Source: an uncultured Lachnospiraceae bacterium
GTDB lineage: Bacteria; Bacillota; Clostridia; Lachnospirales; Lachnospiraceae
DNA length: 42,406 nt
NCBI GenBank assembly: GCA_944381475.1
Contig: CALWLH010000092.1
Span: 1-42,406, forward strand
Reading direction: 5' to 3'
This document shows, piece after piece, positions 8,434 through 16,499 of the stretch. A program made the position numbers and the translations under genes. Position 1 is the first letter of the stretch. Every line of letters begins with the position of its first letter. The notes under the pieces were generated by a model. The model worked only from the letters and a program-made list of their open reading frames with translations. It did no database searches and had not been told where the DNA came from.

Positions 8434-9486
8434 ATGACCGATAGGTATCTTCAGGAGGATCTGGATTTCATTGCGGACAGTGAGCTGCCGTTTTCTGAAC
8501 TGTACCACAGCAGTATTCTTGTGACAGGGGCCACAGGACTTGTGGGCTCACAGACCGTGATGGCTCTATTGAATATGAATCGGAGAAGGAATGCGGACAT
8601 TCATGTTATCGCGATGGTTCGCGATGGTAAGAAGGCGGAGAGGATTTTTGGGAATCCCCAGGGGCTGACATTCCTGGTTCAGGATGTGACAGAGCCTATT
8701 TGCTGGACGGGTGGGGTTGACTATATCATCCACGGGGCAAGCCCTACGGCCTCCAAGTTTTTTGTGACCCATCCGGTGGAGACCATCCGTATGGCTGTTT
8801 CCGGAACGAACCGCGTGCTGGAATTCGCAAAGGAAAAGGCTGTAAAGGGCATGGTTTATCTTTCCTCCATGGAGATGTATGGCGTCACAGATCCGAAGCT
8901 TTCCTCTGTATCCGAGCAGGATCTGGGATATATTGATGTTTTAAATGTGAGAAGCTCCTATTCCGAGGGGAAACGCATCTGCGAATGCCTCTGCGCATCC
9001 TATGCGAAGGAGTATCAGGTTCCTGTGAAGATTGCCAGACTGGCCCAGACCTTTGGCGCAGGGATTCCCTATGAGGAAAACAGGGTATTTGCCCAGTTTG
9101 CCAAAAGCGTTATCAATAAGACGGATATAGTGCTCCATACAAAGGGCGAATCCGTGGGAAACTACTGTTACACACGGGATGTAATCCAGGCGCTGCTGCT
9201 GCTGCTGATACGGGGAGAGGCAGGAGAAGCCTATACAGTGGCAAATCCAGAATCCAGCATCACCATCAGAGGAATGGCGGAAATGGTGGCAAGGGAACTG
9301 GCGGGGAACCGCATCAGGGTTGTGCTGGATATTCCCGAGGACGCGCTGACCTACGGCTATGCGCCGGATGTAAAGATGCGCTTGAATTCCGATAAGCTCC
9401 AGAGGCTGGGCTGGAAGCCGGAGGTCGGGCTTTTGGAAACCTATCAGAGAATGATCGGAAGTATGCTGGAAACCAGAAAAGAGTGA
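8434..9486 (+). CDS. NAD-dependent epimerase/dehydratase (extended SDR)
   Basis: A 350-residue extended short-chain dehydrogenase/reductase acting on a nucleotide-activated sugar. The Rossmann motif TGATGLVGS is at 31-39, catalytic YxxxK is Y176-K180 (YSEGK), and the supporting Ser is in YLSSMEMYG. The substrate-binding half (FAQFAKSVI, SVGNYCYTRDVIQALL) resembles UDP-glucuronate decarboxylase or dTDP-glucose dehydratase relatives. Start ATG 8434 has GAGGTGG upstream; the in-frame GTG at 8422 overlaps that site. It is followed after ten bases by the second licD-type gene. It probably makes a sugar nucleotide for the polymer; the precise product cannot be stated. Confidence 0.85.
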   Translation: MTDRYLQEDLDFIADSELPFSELYHSSILVTGATGLVGSQTVMALLNMNRRRNADIHVIAMVRDGKKAERIFGNPQGLTFLVQDVTEPICWTGGVDYIIHGASPTASKFFVTHPVETIRMAVSGTNRVLEFAKEKAVKGMVYLSSMEMYGVTDPKLSSVSEQDLGYIDVLNVRSSYSEGKRICECLCASYAKEYQVPVKIARLAQTFGAGIPYEENRVFAQFAKSVINKTDIVLHTKGESVGNYCYTRDVIQALLLLLIRGEAGEAYTVANPESSITIRGMAEMVARELAGNRIRVVLDIPEDALTYGYAPDVKMRLNSDKLQRLGWKPEVGLLETYQRMIGSMLETRKE

Positions 9487-9496
9487 GGAGCAGGAG

Positions 9497-10342
9497 ATGA
9501 GAAAACCCGTTGTGGCCCGGTCCTATGCCAGGGAGGGGGAGCATCTGCTGAGTCTGGAGGAGATTCATCAGCGGGAGCTTGCAATGCTGAAGCTTTTTGA
9601 CGGTTTTTGCAAAAAGCATGGACTGCGCTACTACATGGCTGGGGGAACTCTTCTGGGAGCAGTCCGGCACGCAGGCTTCATTCCCTGGGATGACGATATT
9701 GACCTTCTTATGCCAAGACCGGATTATGACCAGCTTCAGAAGCTGGTAAGGGAGCAGCCCTTCCTGCCCCTATATGAATTTCACTCCCCCGAGCTGAACA
9801 ATCTATACGATCCATTCTGCAAAATTTTTGACCTGACCACCAGAGTGGACAAGGATTTCATAAAGGATCCCTATGACAGATATCTGTGGATCGATATTTT
9901 TCCCATGGATGGTCTGCCGGAGGACAAGGACGAAGTTGAAAGAATTTACAAGAAAGTTTTGAGATTAAGAAGGCTTTTAAAATTTATGAAGGCAAAGGAG
10001 GGAACGGGCTCCAGCAGGCTTCGCGCCCTCATCAAACCGGTACTCAAGCCCTTTGCATTGCTTCTGCTTGGAAAAAAACGAACAGTGCAAAGAATAGAGC
10101 ATATAGCAAAAAAGTATCCCTTTGAAGGCTCCCGCTATGTGGGAGGCGTGGTGTTTGGATATGGTCCTCAGGAGCGCATGGTGAGAGAGCAGTACGTTCA
10201 GGAAATTCCTATGCAGTTTGAGGATTGTATCTCTGTGGCGCCGGGGAGCTGGGACGCCTACCTGAGGGCGCTTTTTGGAGATTATATGCAGCTGCCTCCG
10301 GAGGATCAGCGTCAGGTGCATTTTATGAAGATTTACGGATAG
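9497..10342 (+). CDS. LicD family phosphotransferase (second copy)
   Basis: A 281-residue LicD-type protein and paralogue of the one at 5936. It shares YYMAGGTLLGAVRHAGFIPW followed by DDDID (65-69) and PRPDYDQL. The later region differs from the first copy, so the two probably act on different acceptors or donors. ATG 9497 has AGGAG just upstream and lies ten bases after the epimerase gene. The cytidylyltransferase at 10379 follows after 36 bases, an arrangement that supports use of a CDP-linked donor. No signal peptide is present, although internal hydrophobic segments (ALIKPVLKPFALLLLG) may associate with the membrane. Confidence 0.88.
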   Translation: MRKPVVARSYAREGEHLLSLEEIHQRELAMLKLFDGFCKKHGLRYYMAGGTLLGAVRHAGFIPWDDDIDLLMPRPDYDQLQKLVREQPFLPLYEFHSPELNNLYDPFCKIFDLTTRVDKDFIKDPYDRYLWIDIFPMDGLPEDKDEVERIYKKVLRLRRLLKFMKAKEGTGSSRLRALIKPVLKPFALLLLGKKRTVQRIEHIAKKYPFEGSRYVGGVVFGYGPQERMVREQYVQEIPMQFEDCISVAPGSWDAYLRALFGDYMQLPPEDQRQVHFMKIYG

Positions 10343-10378
10343 GAATTTGGATTTTACAGGGCGGAAAGGAAGAAAAGA

Positions 10379-11116
10379 ATGGTACACGCAATGCTTTTTG
10401 CCGGAGGAACCGGCACAAGAATGAAATCGGCAAATGTTCCGAAGCAGTTTATCGAGGTGGATGGAAAGCCCATCATAGTGAGAACGTTGGAAAAGTTTGA
10501 CAGACATCCTTTGGTGGACGATATTGTTATCGCATGTATTGCCAACGGCATCGACCACTTGAAGAGTCTTATTGAAAAATATCATATCCACAAGGTGCGG
10601 GCTATTGTGCCGGGAGGCGCCAGCGGCTATGAGAGTATTCATAACGGCGTCATGAAGGTGGCTGAAACGGCGAAGGATACGGATATCATCCTTATCTGCG
10701 ATGGCGTTCGTCCCGTGATCACAGAGCAGCTGATTTCCCAGTGCATAGAGCTGGCCGTGGAGCATGAGACAGCTGTTCCTGTTGTAAAGAGCATCGATTC
10801 CGTTCTGATCAGCAAGGATGGGCATACATGCAACAAAAATATGCCCCGGGAGGAAATGTATATCACACAGGCGCCCCAGGGCTATACCATGAGAAAAATT
10901 CTATGGGCCCATGAGGAGGCTGAGCGCAGGGGAATCATCAACCCCACGTCCTCTGCGGATCTGATGATTGAGCTGGGAGAAACCATTCATATATTTATCG
11001 GGGACAGGGATAATATCAAGGTTACCACCCCGGAGGATCTGTATAAGCTCCGCTCCCATTATTACTACGAACATTATAAGAGATTTGCGCGGGAAGAATT
11101 TTGCTACGAGGAATAA
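10379..11116 (+). CDS. IspD/TarI family cytidylyltransferase
   Basis: A 245-residue protein with the IspD/TarI fold. The nucleotide-binding loop is LFAGGTGTRM, followed by PKQFIEVDGKPIIVRTLEKF. Downstream are ICDGVRPVIT, TQAPQGYTMR and NIKVTTPEDL. Such enzymes make CDP-methylerythritol (isoprenoids) or CDP-ribitol (teichoic acids). The position between licD-type and glycerophosphotransferase genes favours a CDP-polyol donor for the surface polymer, similar to TarI. No TarJ-type alcohol dehydrogenase is adjacent, so the polyol is not settled. GGAAGGAAG precedes ATG 10379. A hairpin terminator follows the gene. Confidence 0.88.
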   Translation: MVHAMLFAGGTGTRMKSANVPKQFIEVDGKPIIVRTLEKFDRHPLVDDIVIACIANGIDHLKSLIEKYHIHKVRAIVPGGASGYESIHNGVMKVAETAKDTDIILICDGVRPVITEQLISQCIELAVEHETAVPVVKSIDSVLISKDGHTCNKNMPREEMYITQAPQGYTMRKILWAHEEAERRGIINPTSSADLMIELGETIHIFIGDRDNIKVTTPEDLYKLRSHYYYEHYKRFAREEFCYEE

Positions 11117-11128
11117 AAACGTCATAAT

Positions 11129-11159
11129 GCCGGAGCCAGTTTGCCATGCTCCGGCTTTT
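11129..11159 (+). terminator. Hairpin terminator or attenuator inside the polymer cluster
   Basis: GCCGGAGC (11129-11136) pairs with GCTCCGGC (11148-11155), followed by TTTTC. It lies between the cytidylyltransferase and the first glycerophosphotransferase gene. The short T-run suggests partial termination. Confidence 0.6.
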
Positions 11160-11183
11160 CAATGAAGAAGGACGGGGATAGCC

Positions 11184-13775
11184 ATGGATCTGACGGTTGT
11201 GATCATTGGTGAATCCGGTGGGAATGAACAACACATGCTGCCGGAGCAGATCAAAAAAATAATATGTCCCACAAAGGAGGAGGCCGAAAAGCAGATATGC
11301 GCTGTGAGTACGGGCTGGGTTATGCTCATGCAGGCAGGGGACAGGGTATCTGAAGGGTTTTGGCAGCAGGTTTTGAACAGTATTCAAAAATACCCCTCTG
11401 CAAAGCTTTTGTTCGGGCCCAGGAGTTATCGCAGAAGCCGGCAGCTGGTGGAATTCTCCGGGACAGTGCAGAAGCCCGTTCAGGAACCCGTTCATATTGT
11501 ATATCCGGATGAGGCATCCTATCTGCATTCCTGGTTTTTGGAGGGCACGATCATTCACATTGAGCTGGCCAAGGAGCTTTTTGCGTCAGACCAATACGCA
11601 AGCTTTACAGAGATGTACCGGCTGTTGTGCCTGCAGCGGTCAGCGGCAGAGGAGGGAAGGCTTTTATGGCTTCCCGGAACCCGCTATGAACTGACTGTTT
11701 CAAAGGAGGGGGATAAGACCTTTTTTCCAGGGATTTACCAGCGTGAATGGTATGAGGAGCTGGTTGAGCGGTATCTCCTGCGCCGAAAAAAAGAGACAGA
11801 GGCGAATCACTGTAAAATCCCGGAAATAGAGCAGTATCAGATGGCTTTTCTCATGAATGCGGCGGTGGAGGCTAATCTGAACAATGTAAACAAGCATCTC
11901 TATGAGGGGGAGAAAGCGGTAGGATTGCTGCGCCGGTTCGGAACATGTCTAAAGATGATTGCCCCGGAGGTGCTCCTTGACAGGGAACATTTTGTAATTG
12001 CCGGAAAAAACGCCTATCTAAGAAGATGGGTATACTTGATCCTAAGACAGCAAAATCCCAGCCTGGAGTTTGACTGGATAAAGGAAAACGGGGGATTTGT
12101 CTACTGCTATGAGGGAATAAGGGCCGGCTCATTTGAGGATATTACAGCAGATATCATATCCATGGAATACAGCTCTGCCGGAGTATTGACAATCGAGGGC
12201 AGGGTGTCGCCCCTGGCATATATGAATGGAAGCAGATTTTTAATATATGCTGGAGATCAGGCCGTAGAGCCTCAGAAGAAGGAGCGGTATGCGCTGACCA
12301 AGGCCTTCGGCATAAGCATATACAAGCTTCAATCCTTTCATGCAGAGATTCCAGTGCAGGCGGCAGCCCCCATGGCGCTTCGGTTTGTGATGGAGGGAAA
12401 ATGGGGAAGCAGCGGCGTACGTTTGGAATTTGACTCCCATTTCAGCAGGCTTTCCAATACCTTTCCCCACAGCTACTGGCAGATGGCAGAGAAAACCATG
12501 CTGGTGCCCGGGAGGGACGCCCTGTATGTGCGTTCGGCTGGAAGATTCTTAAGGGCGGCGCGGGAGATTGCTCTCTGGATGGATATGTTGAAGACGGGGC
12601 AAAAAAAGGTGATCAAATATATTCCTGTCAGAATGATGATGCTGAGGAAGCCTCTGTTAAGAAGAAAGCCGATCTGGCTGTTTATGGACAAGATTTACAA
12701 GGGCGGAGATTCCTCAGAGTATCTCTGGCGTTACGTAAAGGACCATGACCGGGATGTAAAGGCGCTTTATCTGCTGGATAAGGAAAGCCCTGACTTCAAA
12801 TCCATGAGGGAGGCGGGATATAAGCCTCTTATCCGCCAGTCCCTTGCCCACAGGCGGGCATTTCTTTTGGCGGATTGGGTGATTATATCCAATTCGACCC
12901 TGTTTGCTTTTAATGATTTCAGCACGAAAAACTCCGCATATATCCGGGATCTGATAGGCTTTAAGGTTGCCTGTGTGCAGCACGGGATGAGCGTACAGAA
13001 GATAGCGGTAGCACAGAACCGGCTGCGGGATAATATCTCCCTGTACTTTTGCGCCTCAAAGTATGAGATCGAAAACCTTTCAAAACCCGTTTACGATTAC
13101 GCGGGCTATGATATACTAAAGCTTACGGGTGTTCCCAGGTATGACGGACTGATCAGCCAGGACCGGCGCCAGATCCTGATCAGCCCCACCTGGAGGATGC
13201 AGGCTGCTGTCCCAGTTACAAAAAACGAGAGCGTGATGCGGGATTATAATCCTTTATTTAAGCAGTCGAGCTATTATCAGGTATACAACAGCCTGATCAA
13301 TGATCCCCGGCTCCTGGCCGCCGCAAAACAGTATGGCTACAGAATTGTGTATGTGCTTCATCCCATAGTCAGTGCCCAGCTTCATGATTTTACTGAAAAT
13401 GAATATGTGACCATTCTCCAGGGCGGAGGAGATATGAGCTATGAAAAAATCTTATGTGAATCCAGCCTGATGGTGACGGATTATTCCGGCGTGCAATTCG
13501 ACTTTGCGTATATGAGAAAGCCCGTTGTGTATCTCCATCACAGGGATATACCCCAGCATTATGAGGAGGGAACATTTCACTACGATACCATGGCCTTTGG
13601 AGAAATATGTCATGATAACCGCGAGCTGGTCAGCCTTTTGACTGAATATATGCAGGGGGGCTGTAAAATGAAAGAGGAGTATAAGAACAGGGCGGATGAT
13701 TTCTTTGCGTATAATGACCATCAAAACTGCGCCCGAATCTATGAGATTTTAAAACAGGAGGCATCCCGCCGCTAA
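11184..13775 (+). CDS. CDP-glycerol glycerophosphotransferase family protein, fused to a GT-A-like N terminus (first copy)
   Basis: An 863-residue protein. The C-terminal part, from about residue 494 (KPIWLFMDKIYKGGDSSEYL), is a TagB/TagF-type glycerophosphotransferase domain. It carries the family histidines in VACVQHGMS (H600) and YVLHP (H726), and the VTDYSGVQFDF block (D766-S768). These enzymes add or polymerise polyol phosphate from a CDP donor. The first ~200 residues resemble a family-2 glycosyltransferase fold but have QAGD (50-53) where an acidic DxD-type motif is expected. A central beta-rich region (~320-420) links the two. GAAGGACGGGG lies upstream of ATG 11184. A close paralogue follows directly, probably by tandem duplication. 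Confidence 0.9.
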   Translation: MDLTVVIIGESGGNEQHMLPEQIKKIICPTKEEAEKQICAVSTGWVMLMQAGDRVSEGFWQQVLNSIQKYPSAKLLFGPRSYRRSRQLVEFSGTVQKPVQEPVHIVYPDEASYLHSWFLEGTIIHIELAKELFASDQYASFTEMYRLLCLQRSAAEEGRLLWLPGTRYELTVSKEGDKTFFPGIYQREWYEELVERYLLRRKKETEANHCKIPEIEQYQMAFLMNAAVEANLNNVNKHLYEGEKAVGLLRRFGTCLKMIAPEVLLDREHFVIAGKNAYLRRWVYLILRQQNPSLEFDWIKENGGFVYCYEGIRAGSFEDITADIISMEYSSAGVLTIEGRVSPLAYMNGSRFLIYAGDQAVEPQKKERYALTKAFGISIYKLQSFHAEIPVQAAAPMALRFVMEGKWGSSGVRLEFDSHFSRLSNTFPHSYWQMAEKTMLVPGRDALYVRSAGRFLRAAREIALWMDMLKTGQKKVIKYIPVRMMMLRKPLLRRKPIWLFMDKIYKGGDSSEYLWRYVKDHDRDVKALYLLDKESPDFKSMREAGYKPLIRQSLAHRRAFLLADWVIISNSTLFAFNDFSTKNSAYIRDLIGFKVACVQHGMSVQKIAVAQNRLRDNISLYFCASKYEIENLSKPVYDYAGYDILKLTGVPRYDGLISQDRRQILISPTWRMQAAVPVTKNESVMRDYNPLFKQSSYYQVYNSLINDPRLLAAAKQYGYRIVYVLHPIVSAQLHDFTENEYVTILQGGGDMSYEKILCESSLMVTDYSGVQFDFAYMRKPVVYLHHRDIPQHYEEGTFHYDTMAFGEICHDNRELVSLLTEYMQGGCKMKEEYKNRADDFFAYNDHQNCARIYEILKQEASRR

Positions 13776-13793
13776 GGCAGAGACAGGAGAAAG

Positions 13794-13826
13794 ATGACGC
13801 AGCGAATGCGTCAGAAAGAGGAAAGT
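13794..13826 (+). repeat. Hairpin ribosome-site repeat, copy 2 (single-hairpin form)
   Basis: Hairpin GACGCA-gcgaa-TGCGTC (13796-13812) is followed by AGAAAGAGGAAAGT and the ATG at 13827. The repeat's own ATG at 13794 lies 33 bases upstream, in frame, encoding MTQRMRQKEES. The upstream TTTGGAAG/CTTCCAAA palindrome of the other copies is absent here. Confidence 0.75.
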
Positions 13827-16487
13827 ATGGAATTTACATTATTATGGCTGGCCTCAGAGCAGAAGGACAATATGGAAAGGACATCCGCCTGTCTGAAGAG
13901 CCTGAAGTATAAGGAAAATATTGTGCTGATTGCTGACCAGGAGTTTTCCGGGGATCAGGAGTTAAGGGATGGCTTTTTAAGGACTGTTTTTCTCCCTTTG
14001 TCAGGAAAAAGCTATGCCGGACAGATCAATCTGGCACGGAAGCATTTTCATGGGTCATATTCCACCATCATGGAGCCGGGGGATGTGATGGGAGAAGATT
14101 ATTTTATCCTGGTGGAGCAGGCGGTTTCTATGCAGGAGCAGACGCCTGTGGTACTCATGACAGAAAAGTATGACCAGTGGGGACGCCGGGATCCATTCAG
14201 CGGAAAGGCATGGAAGACGCCGTATTATCTTGCAGATACTGAAAAGAATTTCAGCTGTCTTCCCTATTTTTTTGGCGGAACCTTTGTTGCCACATCCTAT
14301 ATGCGGGATAATCCTGTGGAAGAAAACCTGCCCTATGATTTTGAGAAGGCTTACCTGCTGCCTCTGGCGCTTCGCGAGGACAGGCTTCTCTTTATCACAG
14401 AAGCCAGGTATACATTTGCCCAGGCAAAGGAGGGCGACTCAACCTTTTACCCTGGCGTATACGAGGAGGGCTGGTATCGTCAGTCCGTTGAAAAATTCTG
14501 GGTTCCATTCTTAGAGAAGATCAGTGAGGAGAGGGGGGAGGTGCCGGAGTTTATCCAGTATTTTGCCCTATATTGTCTGAGCGCCCGTTTTAAGGCAAAC
14601 CTGAATAACACCAATAAGCATTTGATACCCGAGGAGGAGGCCTATGATTATATGAGGAGCTTTCATGTGCCTTTTAGGTATCTGGGGGACGATGTGCTTC
14701 TAAACGGAAGAGGATTGAAGGCTCTGAATGAGGACATCACTTTGCGCCAGCTGTATCTGAGGATCAAGCATCAGCAGGATAATCTGCACTTTGAACATTA
14801 TATTTACAAGTCAAAGGCTTACCTGGGTTACGGCAATGTGGTGATTACACCGGTGGCAGAGCAGAATGTAAATATTAAATTTATGGAATACAGGGATGGA
14901 AGGCTGGAGATCGATGCCTCTGTTTCGGCTATCCTGGACTTTGATGAGGGGTCCCTCTACATTCGTAAAAACGAGGAGGAGATCTATGAGCCTCAGTGGG
15001 ACGAAATTTACTCCCTTACAAAATGCTTCGGGGTATCCTATACAAAACGCCACGCTTTTCACGTATCTATTCCCGTTGGCCTGGAAGAGCGGGAGGCCAT
15101 TTCCTTCATGTACAGGAAAAATCACCGGGAATGGAAGCTGGTTATCACCTATGCGTCCCATTTCAGCAGGCTTACAAAGCGCTTTAAGAACAGCTATTGG
15201 AACATGAATAACAGACTGATGGCCCGCCATGTAAGGGGAGATATCGTGATCTATCAGATACGCAGACGCTCGGTTTTCAAGCGGGAGCTCCAGCTTCTGT
15301 CAGAGATGTTTCGCTCCAGAAAGAAGGAAGTACACAAGTATGCCTGGTACCGCATCTTCTCATTCCTGTATGGGATGTTTTATAGAAAAAAGCGCATTTG
15401 GCTGTATATCGACAAAATTTATAAGGCGGGAGATTCCTCGGAATATCTTTACAAATATGCTGCTACACAGAATGCGCCGGATATAAAACATTACTATCTG
15501 GTGGACAAAAGCTGCAGCGACTATGCCCGTCTGAAAAGGGAGGGGTATAAGCCCCTGGTTCGGGGGACATTTAAGCACAGAATGCTGTTTTTACTGGCGG
15601 ATACGGTGGTCATCTCCAACTCAACCGTGTTTGCTTACAATGATTATTCGCTGGACACCTCCGCATATATCAGGGATTTGGTTCATTTCAGGGTGGCCTG
15701 TGTCCAGCATGGCATGTCCGTGCAGAATATTGCAGTGGCCCAGAACAGACTGCGGGATAACATTTCACTGTATTTTTGCGCATCCCCCTATGAGATTGCC
15801 AATCTCTCAAGGCCCGTATACGGATATGTGGGAAAGGATATATTAAAGCTCACCGGCGTTCCCAGATATGACGGACTGATCAACAGAGATCAAAAGCAGA
15901 TTCTGATCAGTCCCACCTGGCGTATGCAGGCGGCAGTCCCCGTAACAAAGAATGAAAGTGTGGCCAGGGATTACAATCCCCTGTTTAAGGAAACCTCCTA
16001 TTTTCAGGTATACAACAGCCTGATCAACAATCCCAGGCTCATTGAGGCAGCAAAAAAGTACGGATACAGGATCATCTATGTGCTCCATCCCATTGTGAGT
16101 CCCCAGGCGGATGATTTTGATAAAAATCCCTATGTGGATATTGTTCCTGCTATAGGAGATATGAGCTACGAGAAGGTATTCTGCGAATCAAGCCTCATGG
16201 TCACGGACTTTTCCGGGGTTCAATTCGACTTCGCCTATATGCGCAAGCCGGTGGTATATTATCATTCTCTAAAGCTCCCCCCCCACTATGACGAGGGATG
16301 CTTTATCTATGAAACCATGGGATTTGGAGAAATCTGCCAGGAGGAGGAGGAGCTTATAAAGCTGCTCTGCCAATATATGGAGAATGGATGTCAGATGAGT
16401 GAAAAATACAGAGAGCGTGCGGATGATTTCTTTGCCTTCCGTGACCACAACAACTGTGAACGGATTTATCAGGAAATGATCAGGTAG
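13827..16487 (+). CDS. CDP-glycerol glycerophosphotransferase family protein, fused to a GT-A-like N terminus (second copy)
   Basis: An 886-residue paralogue of the preceding protein with the same layout: GT-A-like start (MEFTLLWLASEQ), central beta-rich linker, and C-terminal TagB/TagF domain with VACVQHGMS (H628), YVLHP (H754) and VTDFSGVQFDF (D794). The DxD-like position reads EPGD (83-86). The C-terminal domains of the two copies are nearly superimposable, including ISPTWRMQAAVPVTKNES in both, while the N-terminal thirds have diverged strongly. I chose ATG 13827 because it aligns with the start of the first copy. The in-frame ATG 13794 lies within the hairpin repeat but also has an AGGAG, so it cannot be fully excluded. 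Confidence 0.88.
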   Translation: MEFTLLWLASEQKDNMERTSACLKSLKYKENIVLIADQEFSGDQELRDGFLRTVFLPLSGKSYAGQINLARKHFHGSYSTIMEPGDVMGEDYFILVEQAVSMQEQTPVVLMTEKYDQWGRRDPFSGKAWKTPYYLADTEKNFSCLPYFFGGTFVATSYMRDNPVEENLPYDFEKAYLLPLALREDRLLFITEARYTFAQAKEGDSTFYPGVYEEGWYRQSVEKFWVPFLEKISEERGEVPEFIQYFALYCLSARFKANLNNTNKHLIPEEEAYDYMRSFHVPFRYLGDDVLLNGRGLKALNEDITLRQLYLRIKHQQDNLHFEHYIYKSKAYLGYGNVVITPVAEQNVNIKFMEYRDGRLEIDASVSAILDFDEGSLYIRKNEEEIYEPQWDEIYSLTKCFGVSYTKRHAFHVSIPVGLEEREAISFMYRKNHREWKLVITYASHFSRLTKRFKNSYWNMNNRLMARHVRGDIVIYQIRRRSVFKRELQLLSEMFRSRKKEVHKYAWYRIFSFLYGMFYRKKRIWLYIDKIYKAGDSSEYLYKYAATQNAPDIKHYYLVDKSCSDYARLKREGYKPLVRGTFKHRMLFLLADTVVISNSTVFAYNDYSLDTSAYIRDLVHFRVACVQHGMSVQNIAVAQNRLRDNISLYFCASPYEIANLSRPVYGYVGKDILKLTGVPRYDGLINRDQKQILISPTWRMQAAVPVTKNESVARDYNPLFKETSYFQVYNSLINNPRLIEAAKKYGYRIIYVLHPIVSPQADDFDKNPYVDIVPAIGDMSYEKVFCESSLMVTDFSGVQFDFAYMRKPVVYYHSLKLPPHYDEGCFIYETMGFGEICQEEEELIKLLCQYMENGCQMSEKYRERADDFFAFRDHNNCERIYQEMIR

Positions 16488-16499
16488 GAGATAGATACA

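Noticed and set aside
9977-10825. 282-codon open frame opposite licD and the cytidylyltransferase
   Set aside because: It crosses two well-supported genes on the other strand and has no family resemblance.
10379-11116. Assignment as the isoprenoid enzyme IspD
   Set aside because: Genomic context with LicD and glycerophosphotransferases points to a CDP-polyol donor, though the fold alone cannot exclude IspD.
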